Source of the DNA: JANNYA01 sp031422315
Lineage (GTDB): Bacteria; Pseudomonadota; Gammaproteobacteria; Xanthomonadales; SZUA-5
Length of the DNA: 64,000 nt
Assembly (NCBI GenBank): GCA_031422315.1
Contig: JANOQN010000068.1
Coordinates: 186,001-250,000, forward strand
Direction: 5' to 3'
The translations under genes were made by a program, and so were the position numbers. The notes under the pieces are model-generated. The model was not told the DNA's origin, ran no database searches, and worked only from the letters and a program-made list of their open reading frames with translations. Shown one piece after another: positions 24,800-33,150 of this stretch (positions are counted from its first letter, which is position 1; each line of letters opens with the position of its first letter).

Positions 24800-25723
24800 T
24801 TGAAAACAATTTCATTGATCGGTGCTCCCACCGATATCGGCGCCGGCCATCGCGGCGCGTCTATGGGCCCAGAAGCCTTGCGCGTCGCCGGGATCGAACA
24901 GCGCCTGCGTGAGCGTGGCCTGCACGTCATGGATGCTGGCAACCTGCACGGGCCGCGTAATCCGTGGCTGCCGCCGGTTGAAGGCTATCGGCATTTAGAC
25001 GAAGTCGTGGCATGGAATCGCTTGGTGTATGCCAGTGTGATTGGCGAGCTGCGTGCTGGCCGTTTACCAATCATGTTGGGCGGTGATCATTGTCTAGCGA
25101 TAGGCTCGATTGGCGCGGTGGCGCGCTACTGCAAGGAAGCAGGGAAAAAGCTGCGGGTCATTTGGCTGGACGCGCACGCCGATTTCAACACCTCCGCGCT
25201 AACGCCTTCCGGCAACGTGCACGGCATGCCGGTAGCGTGCCTGTGCGGCTACGGCCCGAGCGCGTTGACTGAGTTGGATGGCTTCGGGCAAATGCTGCTT
25301 CCGAGTCAAATCAAGCAAATTGGTATTCGCTCGGTCGATGCGGGCGAGCGCGCGTTAGTGCATGAGGTGGGGCTAGATATTTTCGACATGCGCTTTATTG
25401 ATGAGCACGGCATGCGCAAAACCATGGAGTATGCGCTGCAAGATTTGGACGCCGACACCCATCTGCACGTGAGCTTCGATGTCGATTTTCTAGACCCGTC
25501 CATTGCGCCCGGCGTTGGCACCACAGTTCCGGGCGGGCCAACCTATCGAGAAGCGCAGCTATGCATGGAAATGATCGCTGACACCGGTCTGATGGCATCA
25601 CTCGATGTGGTTGAGCTAAACCCAGCGTTCGACGAGCACAACCGAACTGCAGAGCTAGCGCTCGATCTGGTCGAGAGTTTGTTTGGCAAGAGCACGTTGA
25701 TGCGGGCGAACGGGAAAATCTGA
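24800..25723 (+). CDS. rocF: Arginase
   Basis: A 307-residue binuclear manganese arginase, hydrolysing arginine to ornithine and urea. All metal motifs are visible: GGDHCLAIGS, DAHADFNTS, and DVDFLDPSIAPG, plus the HGMPVA block and the C-terminal DVVELNPAFDEHNRT. Start is TTG at 24800 with CAGGAG upstream. No ornithine aminotransferase or urease is nearby, so whether it serves catabolism or polyamine supply is unknown. Confidence 0.93.
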   Translation: MKTISLIGAPTDIGAGHRGASMGPEALRVAGIEQRLRERGLHVMDAGNLHGPRNPWLPPVEGYRHLDEVVAWNRLVYASVIGELRAGRLPIMLGGDHCLAIGSIGAVARYCKEAGKKLRVIWLDAHADFNTSALTPSGNVHGMPVACLCGYGPSALTELDGFGQMLLPSQIKQIGIRSVDAGERALVHEVGLDIFDMRFIDEHGMRKTMEYALQDLDADTHLHVSFDVDFLDPSIAPGVGTTVPGGPTYREAQLCMEMIADTGLMASLDVVELNPAFDEHNRTAELALDLVESLFGKSTLMRANGKI

Positions 25724-25852
25724 GCAAGCGCCTCAGGTAATCGTTGTTACAGCAAGTGCATCAGTCACAGCTCGGCGCAAGTTGCACCGATTGCTGGGCG
25801 AGCGGAAAAACCAGCGCTATGAACGAGTTTGCGAATAGCCGCATCCAGCGTG

Positions 25853-26257
25853 TCATTTTGGGGGCTCTGGCAAATTATTCTTAGTGGCTTCAGATAAATT
25901 CGGAGTGCTCGCCGATGGGCTTTCCGGCAGCTCTTCAAGAAACAAATCGTTAGCTGGATGCGCGCGACGAATACCGCCGCCTGTCACCTCAATTGGCCCA
26001 AGTTCCTCCTCTGCATTATCTTGCGCAAGCGCAATGCCGCTTGGCGCAACACCGATGGCGGCGGCCACGATTACGGTGTAGCGAACGCAAAGCGCGCCTG
26101 CTTTGCTGAGCAATGATCGCTCTTGCTCGCTCGTGTAAGCGCACAAATTATGGACATCAGTTTTGCAAATGCTGCAGTGCGCTATTTTTTGCCCTTCGGC
26201 AAAAATAGGTAGTTGCGGGCAAACAAAATCAAGCGCGGGGCGGTGGCGTAGTTTCAT
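25853..26257 (-). CDS. Small Cys-rich membrane protein with VTG-type motif
   Basis: A 134-residue protein from ATG 26257, which has GGAG upstream; open frame before it is unlike the family. Residues 1-50 hold a Cys pattern (FVCPQLP, HCSICKTDVHNLC, LCVRY) seen in the N-termini of many uncharacterised bacterial proteins and probably binding a metal. A helix TVIVAAAIGVAPSGIALAQ follows, then an acidic periplasmic part with GPIEVTGGGIRRAHP and a Pro-rich tail. The VTGGGIRR segment resembles the start of TonB-dependent receptor plugs (VTGSRIRR). Function unknown. Divergent from the subtilase at 26425. Confidence 0.7.
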   Translation of the reverse strand: MKLRHRPALDFVCPQLPIFAEGQKIAHCSICKTDVHNLCAYTSEQERSLLSKAGALCVRYTVIVAAAIGVAPSGIALAQDNAEEELGPIEVTGGGIRRAHPANDLFLEELPESPSASTPNLSEATKNNLPEPPK

Positions 26258-26424
26258 TTTGCGTCTCCATCGGTGGCGGGCAAGTCCAAAGATTTTTCTC
26301 TGCGCGTTAGGCAAGCATGAAAATGTACTGTTCAAAGGCTCCGAATCAACTTAACAGTAAATTTTAGCCAGCGCCATATATAAAGCCATGCTAAATTTAC
26401 GCGATAAAATTAAAAGAGAATTTC

Positions 26425-29295
26425 ATGCGAAAAATCATGGCCGCGGGTTTACTGAGCTGGCTAGCGCTTAACTGTCTAGCCAATGATTCAACGGCAAACA
26501 ATGATGCAATGATTGCAGCCAACGCGCAGCCATCAACAGGCTTGCTACGCGTGCCGAATCGCCAGCTCAGAAGGCTGACTGACACCACGTTGGTCATCGA
26601 GTATTACGAAAGCTTTGCCCTTTTGAAAGGAACAGTGGCGGAGCTTGAAGCAATCAAGACACAGCTGCTGGGTGCAGAAATTCTAGAAGGCGGCTATCAG
26701 CTTGCGTTGCCGAGCGATAGCTTAGCAAGCGATCCACAATTGCGGCAGCCTTGGGATAGGAACCAGCGCAGTGAATTTGCCCCAGAAGAAGTTTATCTCG
26801 TGCAATTTCACGGCCCGAGTAAATCGCAGTGGTTGGCGCAGCTGAGCGCACAGGGCGTCGAAGCGTTTCAATACATCCATCCGTATACGTATTTGGTGTG
26901 GAATCGCTCGGGTCAGTTGGCACAAGCGGCGCGCGGACTAAATTCTGTGCGCTGGGTGGGCGAATATCCGCGCTCTGCCAAATTGGCGTTTGAACCGCCC
27001 GCGCGGGCCGATGCCAGCACCCTTTGGCGCGTGGTGGCTTATCGCGGTGCAAAGCTTGCGCGCGCGGCATTGGAAGGCGCTGGCGCACAGGTTCAAGATT
27101 CCGCTGCGATTGATGCAGTTATGGAAAACTGGATTATTAACGCACCGCTGGAATCGCTCGCCGCCATTGCCGAGCTGCCCGGCGTTCTGAGCGTGCAAGA
27201 TGTGCCGACCAACGGCGGCAATCGCGGGGAAATTGCGGCGCAGCAATTTGCTGCAAACGTTATCAACAACCAGCCTCAGTTAGGCTATACCGATTGGCTA
27301 GCAGGGTTTGGATTGAACGGCACGGGTGTGTTACTGGCCAATGTAGATAGTGGGCTGGATCAAAATCATCCTGATCTGATCAGCAGAATTGTTCCCTGCA
27401 TAAGTACGACCTGCGTTTCCGCGACCAATTCTTCGCACGGCACCCATACCGCTGGCGCTATGGTGGCGAATGGTGCCACCGGCACACGCGATGTACGTGG
27501 GTTTCTAAGGGGATTGGGCGCTGCACCGGGTGCCAAAATTATCGAGCAAACCTACCCTGGGTTCTTCAATCAAGCGGGCGGCATGCTGCTGCTGATGCGT
27601 GATTCCGCTAGTAATTCGGCGTATTTATCCAGCAATAGCTGGGGTCCATCAGGTTTGCCGCGCGGTTACGATGCGCAAACTCGGCAAGTCGACGTCGGAA
27701 CCCGCGATACCGATCCCAATCTGCCGGGCGATCAACCACTGCTGTTCGTGGTATCCATCATGAACGGTAATGGCGGCGTATCCACGCAGGGCACGCCAGA
27801 TGAAGCTAAGAACGTGCTGGTTGTGGGTTCCACCCATTCGCAAACCAGTGGAGGCGTGCCGCTCGCTACCTGGCAAAGTGTTTCCGCCAACTCAGGCCAT
27901 GGGCCAGCATTAGATGGTCGGATTATTCCGCATGTGTTGGCTCCGGGCTGTTCAACGGATTCAACTGAGCAGGGCGGCACCTTTTCGCTGAAATGCGGCA
28001 CGTCAATGGCATCTCCGCTAGTATCTGGCGGCTTGGGCGTTTTTCTTGAAGGCTACAAAAACCGCAATCAAAATCGCTTACCCAGCCCAGAGCTCGCAAA
28101 AGCATACGCGGCCGCTTCAAGCGCGGATTTATTTGGCGGCTTGGACGCCGATAATGTCGCGCTGAGCCGAAGGCCCAACGCCAAGCAAGGTTTTGGCGCG
28201 CTGCGCTTAAATGCCATGCTAGAGCAGCTTGATAACACAGTGTTTATCGATCGGCCTGTGGTTTTTACCGAAGCCGGGCAAAGCCAGAAAATTCGTTTGA
28301 GCATCAAGGACTCCACTAAGCCGGTCAAGTTGATGCTGGCATACACCGACGCGCCAGGCGCGGGCACCTGCGCCAGCAGTACCTGCACCACGCCGGCCTG
28401 GGTCAATGATTTGGACTTGCAGGTGCGTTTGGATACTCAACTTTGGCTTGGCAATGTGTTCGGTGCAGATGGCAATTCGCAAGTCGGCGGCAGCGCCGAT
28501 CAGCGCAATAACTTAGAGCTAGTTGCGCTTCCAGCTGGGCTCAGCGGAACGATGGAGGTGGATGTATTCGCCGCCAATATCGCAGGCGATGCGCTGCCCA
28601 ATAGCGCTGGTGTATTGCAGCAAGACTACGCATTGGTGTGCGTGAACTGCAAAATTGCGCAGAGTTTTACCGTCAGCCAAGCCTCCAGCACGGAAACCAG
28701 CGTGTGCGCTCGGAGCGCTGTGAGCCCGCCAGCAGTGACGTTTAACGTAATCACTGATGCTGGATTTAGCAACACGCTAACTGCTAGCTTGCAAACACCG
28801 CTACCGCAAGGCTTTGCGCTTAGCGTTTCCCCAACGAGCTTCATTGCACCAGCAAGCCTCAGCGTTTCAGGAACAATTGATAGCACGGCTCAGAGCGGCT
28901 TGCAGGTCGTGACTTTACGGATCGCGAATGGCGCAGATGAATCGCTACGCACCTTCAACTATCGGGTGTCAGTCGCTGCTCCGGCAGTGCCTGGAGCGCT
29001 CGCACTGCTTCCGGGTGTTTCGCCCCTGCTACCCAATTTCAGTTGGGCGGTGCAATCCGGTGCCACAGGTTTTGAATTACAGATCTCTCGCACTGCAGAT
29101 TTTGCCAATCCTGCCAGCATTGAATTGGCAGGCGCACTCACGCAGTGGCAGCCCGAGATTGCGCTTAGTGCAGAAACTTCTTATTTCTGGCGCATGCGTG
29201 CGATTGGGGTTTGTGGCTCAAGTAGTTATAGCGCAGGACAAGCGTTGAATACGGGTACGTCTGGCGTTTTGGTTAATGGGTTTGAGGAGTATTGA
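26425..29295 (+). CDS. Secreted subtilisin-like serine protease (S8)
   Basis: A 956-residue exported protease. A signal peptide (MAAGLLSWLALNCLAN) is followed by a propeptide-like region to about residue 290. The S8 catalytic domain has Asp in NVDSGLDQNHPDL, His in SSHGTHTAG, the oxyanion Asn in SSNSWGPS, and Ser in CGTSMASPLVSGG. A beta-sandwich like those of P-proprotein or kexin-type domains follows (MLAYTDAPGAG, WVNDLDLQV). Next come a Cys-containing segment and a fibronectin-III-like domain (FELQISRTADF). The last residues are SGVLVNGFEEY; a terminal GFE is common in secreted Xanthomonadales-type proteins in my recollection, possibly a sorting tail. Shine-Dalgarno AAGAGAA lies before ATG 26425. 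Confidence 0.88.
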   Translation: MRKIMAAGLLSWLALNCLANDSTANNDAMIAANAQPSTGLLRVPNRQLRRLTDTTLVIEYYESFALLKGTVAELEAIKTQLLGAEILEGGYQLALPSDSLASDPQLRQPWDRNQRSEFAPEEVYLVQFHGPSKSQWLAQLSAQGVEAFQYIHPYTYLVWNRSGQLAQAARGLNSVRWVGEYPRSAKLAFEPPARADASTLWRVVAYRGAKLARAALEGAGAQVQDSAAIDAVMENWIINAPLESLAAIAELPGVLSVQDVPTNGGNRGEIAAQQFAANVINNQPQLGYTDWLAGFGLNGTGVLLANVDSGLDQNHPDLISRIVPCISTTCVSATNSSHGTHTAGAMVANGATGTRDVRGFLRGLGAAPGAKIIEQTYPGFFNQAGGMLLLMRDSASNSAYLSSNSWGPSGLPRGYDAQTRQVDVGTRDTDPNLPGDQPLLFVVSIMNGNGGVSTQGTPDEAKNVLVVGSTHSQTSGGVPLATWQSVSANSGHGPALDGRIIPHVLAPGCSTDSTEQGGTFSLKCGTSMASPLVSGGLGVFLEGYKNRNQNRLPSPELAKAYAAASSADLFGGLDADNVALSRRPNAKQGFGALRLNAMLEQLDNTVFIDRPVVFTEAGQSQKIRLSIKDSTKPVKLMLAYTDAPGAGTCASSTCTTPAWVNDLDLQVRLDTQLWLGNVFGADGNSQVGGSADQRNNLELVALPAGLSGTMEVDVFAANIAGDALPNSAGVLQQDYALVCVNCKIAQSFTVSQASSTETSVCARSAVSPPAVTFNVITDAGFSNTLTASLQTPLPQGFALSVSPTSFIAPASLSVSGTIDSTAQSGLQVVTLRIANGADESLRTFNYRVSVAAPAVPGALALLPGVSPLLPNFSWAVQSGATGFELQISRTADFANPASIELAGALTQWQPEIALSAETSYFWRMRAIGVCGSSSYSAGQALNTGTSGVLVNGFEEY

Positions 29296-29430
29296 GGCGT
29301 GCGCTCAATGATGAGTTGATTTGACCGCAATTCTTAGAGCAGCCAATCTGAACTGAGGGTTTAGCTTACACTCCCGAATCACCCTTTGTATCTCACGCTC
29401 ATGCTTCAAGTCTCAAGTCGTTGCTAAAAC

Positions 29431-29466
29431 AAAAAAACCAGCGATATTAAAGTTGCTGGTTTTTTC
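29431..29466. terminator. Bidirectional terminator between subtilase and glyA
   Basis: AAAAAACCAGC and GCTGGTTTTTT form a perfect hairpin around a 12-base loop, with A- and T-runs on either side, placed between the convergent subtilase and glyA genes. Confidence 0.88.
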
Positions 29467-29501
29467 TTTTGTCAACGAGATGTATGAGTCTTGCTTTTGG
29501 A

Positions 29502-30755
29502 CTACTTCTGATACACCGGAAACTGCCGACATTGCAGCGTTACGTTCTCTCGCACGCCATCGATGACACGCGCATCGGTTGGGTTGTCAAGCACATCAGC
29601 GATCCAGTGCGCTAGCGCCGTGGCATCGGCTTCCAAGTAGCCGCGCGTAGTAATGGCCGGTGTGCCAATGCGAAGGCCGGAAGTAATTGCGGGCGGGCGA
29701 GGGTCGTTCGGAACGGCGTTTTTATTGACGGTAATATGAGCGTGGCCAAGTGCGATTTCAGCATCTTGCCCGGTGACTTCTTTGCCGACCATGCTGAGTA
29801 GAAACAAGTGGTTTTCTGTTCCGCCAGAAACGATCTTGTAGCCGCGTTGGATCAGCACTTTTGCCATTGCCTGCGCGTTTTTAATGACTTGCGCTTGATA
29901 GCTTTTGAATTCTGGCTGTAGCGCTTCTAAAAAAGCCACCGCTTTGGCGGCGATCACGTGCATCAGCGGGCCGCCCTGCGTACCCGGGAATACCATGGAC
30001 TGAAATTTCTTTTCAATCGCTGGGTTGGATTTGCAAATGATGATGCCGCCGCGCGGGCCGCGCAGGGTTTTGTGGGTGGTGGACGTGACCACATCAGCAT
30101 GCGGAACCGGATTGGGGTAAACACCGGCGGCAACCAAACCGGCCACGTGGGCCATATCGACTAGAAAGTATGCGCCGACGCTTTTGGCAATCGCTGCCAA
30201 GCGTTCCCAGTCCATGATTTGCGAATAAGCTGAAAAACCAGCCACCAGCATTTTGGGCTTGTGTTCGATGGCCAAACGCTCGACCTGTGCATAATCCAGC
30301 AGCTCATTCTCATCTAAGCCGTATTGCACGGCGTTGAAAATTTTGCCGGAAAAATTCACTTTTGCGCCGTGGGTCAAATGCCCGCCATGCGCTAGGCTCA
30401 TGCCCAAAATGGTGTCACCGGGTTTCAAAAGCGCTAGGTAAACCGCGGCGTTGGCCTGTGAGCCTGAATGCGGCTGTACGTTGGCGTAGTCTGCTCCGAA
30501 CAGCGCTTTGGCGCGCGCGATAGCCAGCGTTTCCGCAATGTCAACATGCTCACAGCCACCGTAATAGCGCTTGCCTGGGTAGCCTTCGGCGTATTTATTG
30601 GTCATTTGTCCGCCTTGCGCTTCCATGACGCGCGGGCTAGCGTAATTTTCCGAAGCAATCAGCTCAACATGATCTTCTTGGCGTTGATCTTCAGCGGCAA
30701 TTGCTGCCGCCAATTCGGGGTCAAATTCTGCAATTGTCATTGATTTAGGGTACAT
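29502..30755 (-). CDS. glyA: Serine hydroxymethyltransferase
   Basis: A 417-residue PLP enzyme converting serine and tetrahydrofolate to glycine and methylene-tetrahydrofolate. Typical blocks are EDHVELIASENYAS, GKRYYGGCEHVD, QPHSGSQANAAVY, the PLP Lys in TSTTHKTLRGPRGG, and GLRIGTPAITTRG. It starts at ATG 30755 with GAGG upstream; MTIAEF five codons later is an alternative. It precedes, on the same strand, no coupled gene; downstream is the terminator at 29431. Its proximity to the metH module at 31060 puts two folate/methionine-cycle genes side by side. Confidence 0.96.
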   Translation of the reverse strand: MYPKSMTIAEFDPELAAAIAAEDQRQEDHVELIASENYASPRVMEAQGGQMTNKYAEGYPGKRYYGGCEHVDIAETLAIARAKALFGADYANVQPHSGSQANAAVYLALLKPGDTILGMSLAHGGHLTHGAKVNFSGKIFNAVQYGLDENELLDYAQVERLAIEHKPKMLVAGFSAYSQIMDWERLAAIAKSVGAYFLVDMAHVAGLVAAGVYPNPVPHADVVTSTTHKTLRGPRGGIIICKSNPAIEKKFQSMVFPGTQGGPLMHVIAAKAVAFLEALQPEFKSYQAQVIKNAQAMAKVLIQRGYKIVSGGTENHLFLLSMVGKEVTGQDAEIALGHAHITVNKNAVPNDPRPPAITSGLRIGTPAITTRGYLEADATALAHWIADVLDNPTDARVIDGVRENVTLQCRQFPVYQK

Positions 30756-30848
30756 GGCTGGCCTCGGTTTCTCTGATTGATGTTTGGCTTTTATGGTAAC
30801 GGGTAATGCTGATCGGGCTAAATAATTGCAGGTCTGGTGGCTTCACCT

Positions 30849-30985
30849 CGTCATTCCCGCGAAGGCGGGAATCCAGGTTCCACAAATGCTCGGTGAATAT
30901 TGAACTATTTTGACCTCATTGCTCCTACAAACGTTTGGCGAACATTGACACCTTAGCGTCATCCCCGCCTGCGCGGGGATGACGT
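30849..30985. repeat. REP-like pair between glyA and metH
   Basis: CGTCATTCCCGCGAAGGCGG at 30849 and the palindrome GTCATCCCCGCCTGCGCGGG ending near 30985 flank about 80 bases including TTGACACC, the same spacer motif found in the pairs at 48795 and 55669. The 30756-31059 gap otherwise holds only the glyA promoter region. Confidence 0.85.
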
Positions 30986-31059
30986 TAAGATGTTGCCAAC
31001 CTTCTAGCGAAATAACGTTTTAACTGCGTGTATCTTGCCCGAATTTTCATCCGACGCCT

Positions 31060-32091
31060 CTACGCAACCTCAACTAAACGCGGCGCAATTCCCGCCAGTG
31101 ACTCAGCAATCACACGAATATGCTCTGGCGTAGTTCCGCAGCAGCCGCCAACAATATTGACCAGTCCACTTTGTGCGAATTCTTTGAGTACGCGTGCCAT
31201 ATCTTCAGCGCTTTCATCATAGCCGCCAAACGCGTTTGGTAAGCCGGCGTTCGGGTGCGTGCTGATCAGCGTGGCGGGTGCGGCTAGGCCAAGCTCTTCA
31301 ATGTACGGGCGCAAATCCTCCGCACCTAGTGCGCAATTCAAACCAATCGAAAAAGGCCTGCTGTGCAACACTGAATAGGCAAAGGCTTCGGCAGTTTGGC
31401 CCGATAGCGTACGGCCGGATTTATCGGTAATGGTGCCAGAAATCATGACCGGCACACGCCAGCCTTTTTCCGCGTAAAGCTGATCCAGCGCATACAGCGC
31501 GGCTTTGGCATTGAGGGTATCGAACACGGTTTCAACCATAATGACATCCGAGCCGCCTTCAATCAGCGCCAATGCGGCTTGTTTGTAGCTCACTGCAAGT
31601 TCGTCAAAACTCACTGCGCGGAAGCCTGGATTATTAACATCCGGAGAGATTGATGCGGTGCGATTAGTCGGCCCCAACACGCCCATAACAAAGCGCGGTT
31701 TTTCTGGCGTTTGCTCGGTTTTGCGATCCGCTAGTTCGCGCGCCAGGCGTGCGCCTTCAAAATTAAGCTCGGTCACCAAATCTTCCATGTGGTAATCGGC
31801 TTGAGAAATTGTTGTGGCGTTAAACGTATTGGTTTCCAAAAAATCTGCGCCGGCATCTAGATAAGCTTGATGCACCGCTTGCAGGATTTTCGGCTGCGAT
31901 AAAATCAGCAAATCATTATTGCCTTTGACTTCATGGCTGAAATCCTTAAAGCGTTCACCACGATAGCCCGCTTCGTCCAGCTGATAGCTTTGCAACATCG
32001 ATCCGTATGCGCCATCAATAAACATAATACGCTGGCTGGCGGATTTGAAAAGTAGCTCGGCTCGGGCCGGATCAAAATAAGGTAGGGGCAT
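31060..32091 (-). CDS. metH: Methionine synthase, homocysteine-binding module only
   Basis: A 343-residue protein equal to the first module of cobalamin-dependent methionine synthase. IDGAYGSMLQ, GNNDLLILSQP, ADFLETNTFNAT, and the zinc-binding Cys set (GLNCALGA, then GGCCGTTPEH) are present. The protein ends after this module; pterin, cobalamin and reactivation domains of MetH are absent from the window. Xanthomonads are known to split MetH this way, with the remaining modules in a second gene, so this is probably natural. I chose ATG 32091 (MPLPYFDPARAELL); a TTG at 32115 adds 8 residues. It is 30 bp behind the ArsR-methyltransferase gene. Confidence 0.9.
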   Translation of the reverse strand: MPLPYFDPARAELLFKSASQRIMFIDGAYGSMLQSYQLDEAGYRGERFKDFSHEVKGNNDLLILSQPKILQAVHQAYLDAGADFLETNTFNATTISQADYHMEDLVTELNFEGARLARELADRKTEQTPEKPRFVMGVLGPTNRTASISPDVNNPGFRAVSFDELAVSYKQAALALIEGGSDVIMVETVFDTLNAKAALYALDQLYAEKGWRVPVMISGTITDKSGRTLSGQTAEAFAYSVLHSRPFSIGLNCALGAEDLRPYIEELGLAAPATLISTHPNAGLPNAFGGYDESAEDMARVLKEFAQSGLVNIVGGCCGTTPEHIRVIAESLAGIAPRLVEVA

Positions 32092-32121
32092 CGTTAGTCC
32101 AGTAGCGTTAATCAAATCAGG

Positions 32122-33048
32122 TTAGTTAAATTCGTTCGGCATGAACATTGGGCGCGTTGCGGTGAACACTAGAACCTCAAAATGCGGCGGTTTGCGTTCC
32201 CGCGTCGCGATATTGACGCGCACGTCGTCAAAGCCCGCGTTGGTAAGTAAGGTTGCAAGTGCCTCAAGCGTAAATCCGCAGTTTTTATGCCCATACGGCG
32301 CGACGATGTCTTCAAAATTGTGCGCCGCAATCGCGGTGCCGACGACTCGACCGTGGTATCTAAGTACGCGCGCTATTTCGGCGAAGAGCTTCTCTGGCGC
32401 GTCCGAGTAGGGCAGGGCTTGCAGCAAGATGACCTCGGTAAAGGTTGCGTCTGGCAAGTTCAGTGCGTGCATGTCACCGACTTCGACCTTAGCGTTATCA
32501 AAGCGGGCCAGCCGCTTGCGCGCTGCATCAACCACGCGTTGGCTATGGTCAATACAGGTGACGGAATTCGCGCGGCTAGCGAGCAACTCGGCCAAAACCC
32601 CATCGCCACTGGCTAGATCAAGCACGTCGCGCAATTCACACATCCCTAGCAGCGCGTGCGTAAGCGCTTCCCAGGTGCGCCCGGGGGAATAATGGCGCTC
32701 CATATCGCCGGCCACGCTATCGGCCCAGCTGTTGCTGTCTTCACGTGCGCGCAGCAGCTTTTGCATGCGTTCGGTATCGGCAAGCAGCGTTGGATCATGC
32801 GTGCTGGAACTGATCGCTTGAATCATCGCCTGCTCGGCGCCGCTTAATTCAGTGGCGCTGAAGCGATAGAAAGCCTGCACGCCGCGGCGCCGGTCGGTCA
32901 CTAATTTGGCTTCTTTTAACTTTGCCAAGTGGGTAGACACGCGCGGCTGCTTCAAATCGGTAATTGCGGAAAGCTCCGCCACGGTTAGCTCTTCTTGCTG
33001 CAAAAGCGCGATCAACCGCAGCCGAGAAGGCTCAGCCAGTAGCTTCAA
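32122..33048 (-). CDS. ArsR-family regulator fused to SAM-dependent methyltransferase
   Basis: About 308 residues from TTG 33048. The N-terminal winged helix (LAEPSRLRLIALLQQ, LSAITDLKQPRVSTHLAKLK) is followed by a class I methyltransferase domain with motif I VLDLASGDGVLAELL and VGDMHALNLP. The same arrangement directly upstream of metH is known as a SAH-sensing regulator of the methionine cycle (SahR-like), and that role is inferred. The start is uncertain: in-frame residues before the TTG (SIRLDACSDLLK) look like natural ArsR N-terminus, but only ATA or ATC codons are available there after a stop. Cotranscribed with the metH module. Confidence 0.85.
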   Translation of the reverse strand: MKLLAEPSRLRLIALLQQEELTVAELSAITDLKQPRVSTHLAKLKEAKLVTDRRRGVQAFYRFSATELSGAEQAMIQAISSSTHDPTLLADTERMQKLLRAREDSNSWADSVAGDMERHYSPGRTWEALTHALLGMCELRDVLDLASGDGVLAELLASRANSVTCIDHSQRVVDAARKRLARFDNAKVEVGDMHALNLPDATFTEVILLQALPYSDAPEKLFAEIARVLRYHGRVVGTAIAAHNFEDIVAPYGHKNCGFTLEALATLLTNAGFDDVRVNIATRERKPPHFEVLVFTATRPMFMPNEFN

Positions 33049-33070
33049 TAAATCAGAGCAGGCATCGAGT

Positions 33071-33108
33071 CGGATGGATATATCTCTTTATCGCGATAGA
33101 TTGATGGA
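33071..33108. promoter_or_regulatory. Candidate operator/promoter region for the ArsR-metH operon
   Basis: An A+T-rich stretch directly upstream of the regulator gene contains TATATCTCTTTATCGCGATA with the 10-bp palindrome TATCGCGATA. Position and symmetry suit an autoregulatory ArsR site. I cannot match it to a verified consensus. Confidence 0.3.
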
Positions 33109-33150
33109 AGGATAGAGTTGATTGCGCGTGCGGTCAACTTCAATTACACC

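Noticed and set aside
29431..30985. CRISPR array
   Set aside because: The palindromic elements vary in orientation and spacing and lack regular unique spacers; there are no cas genes.
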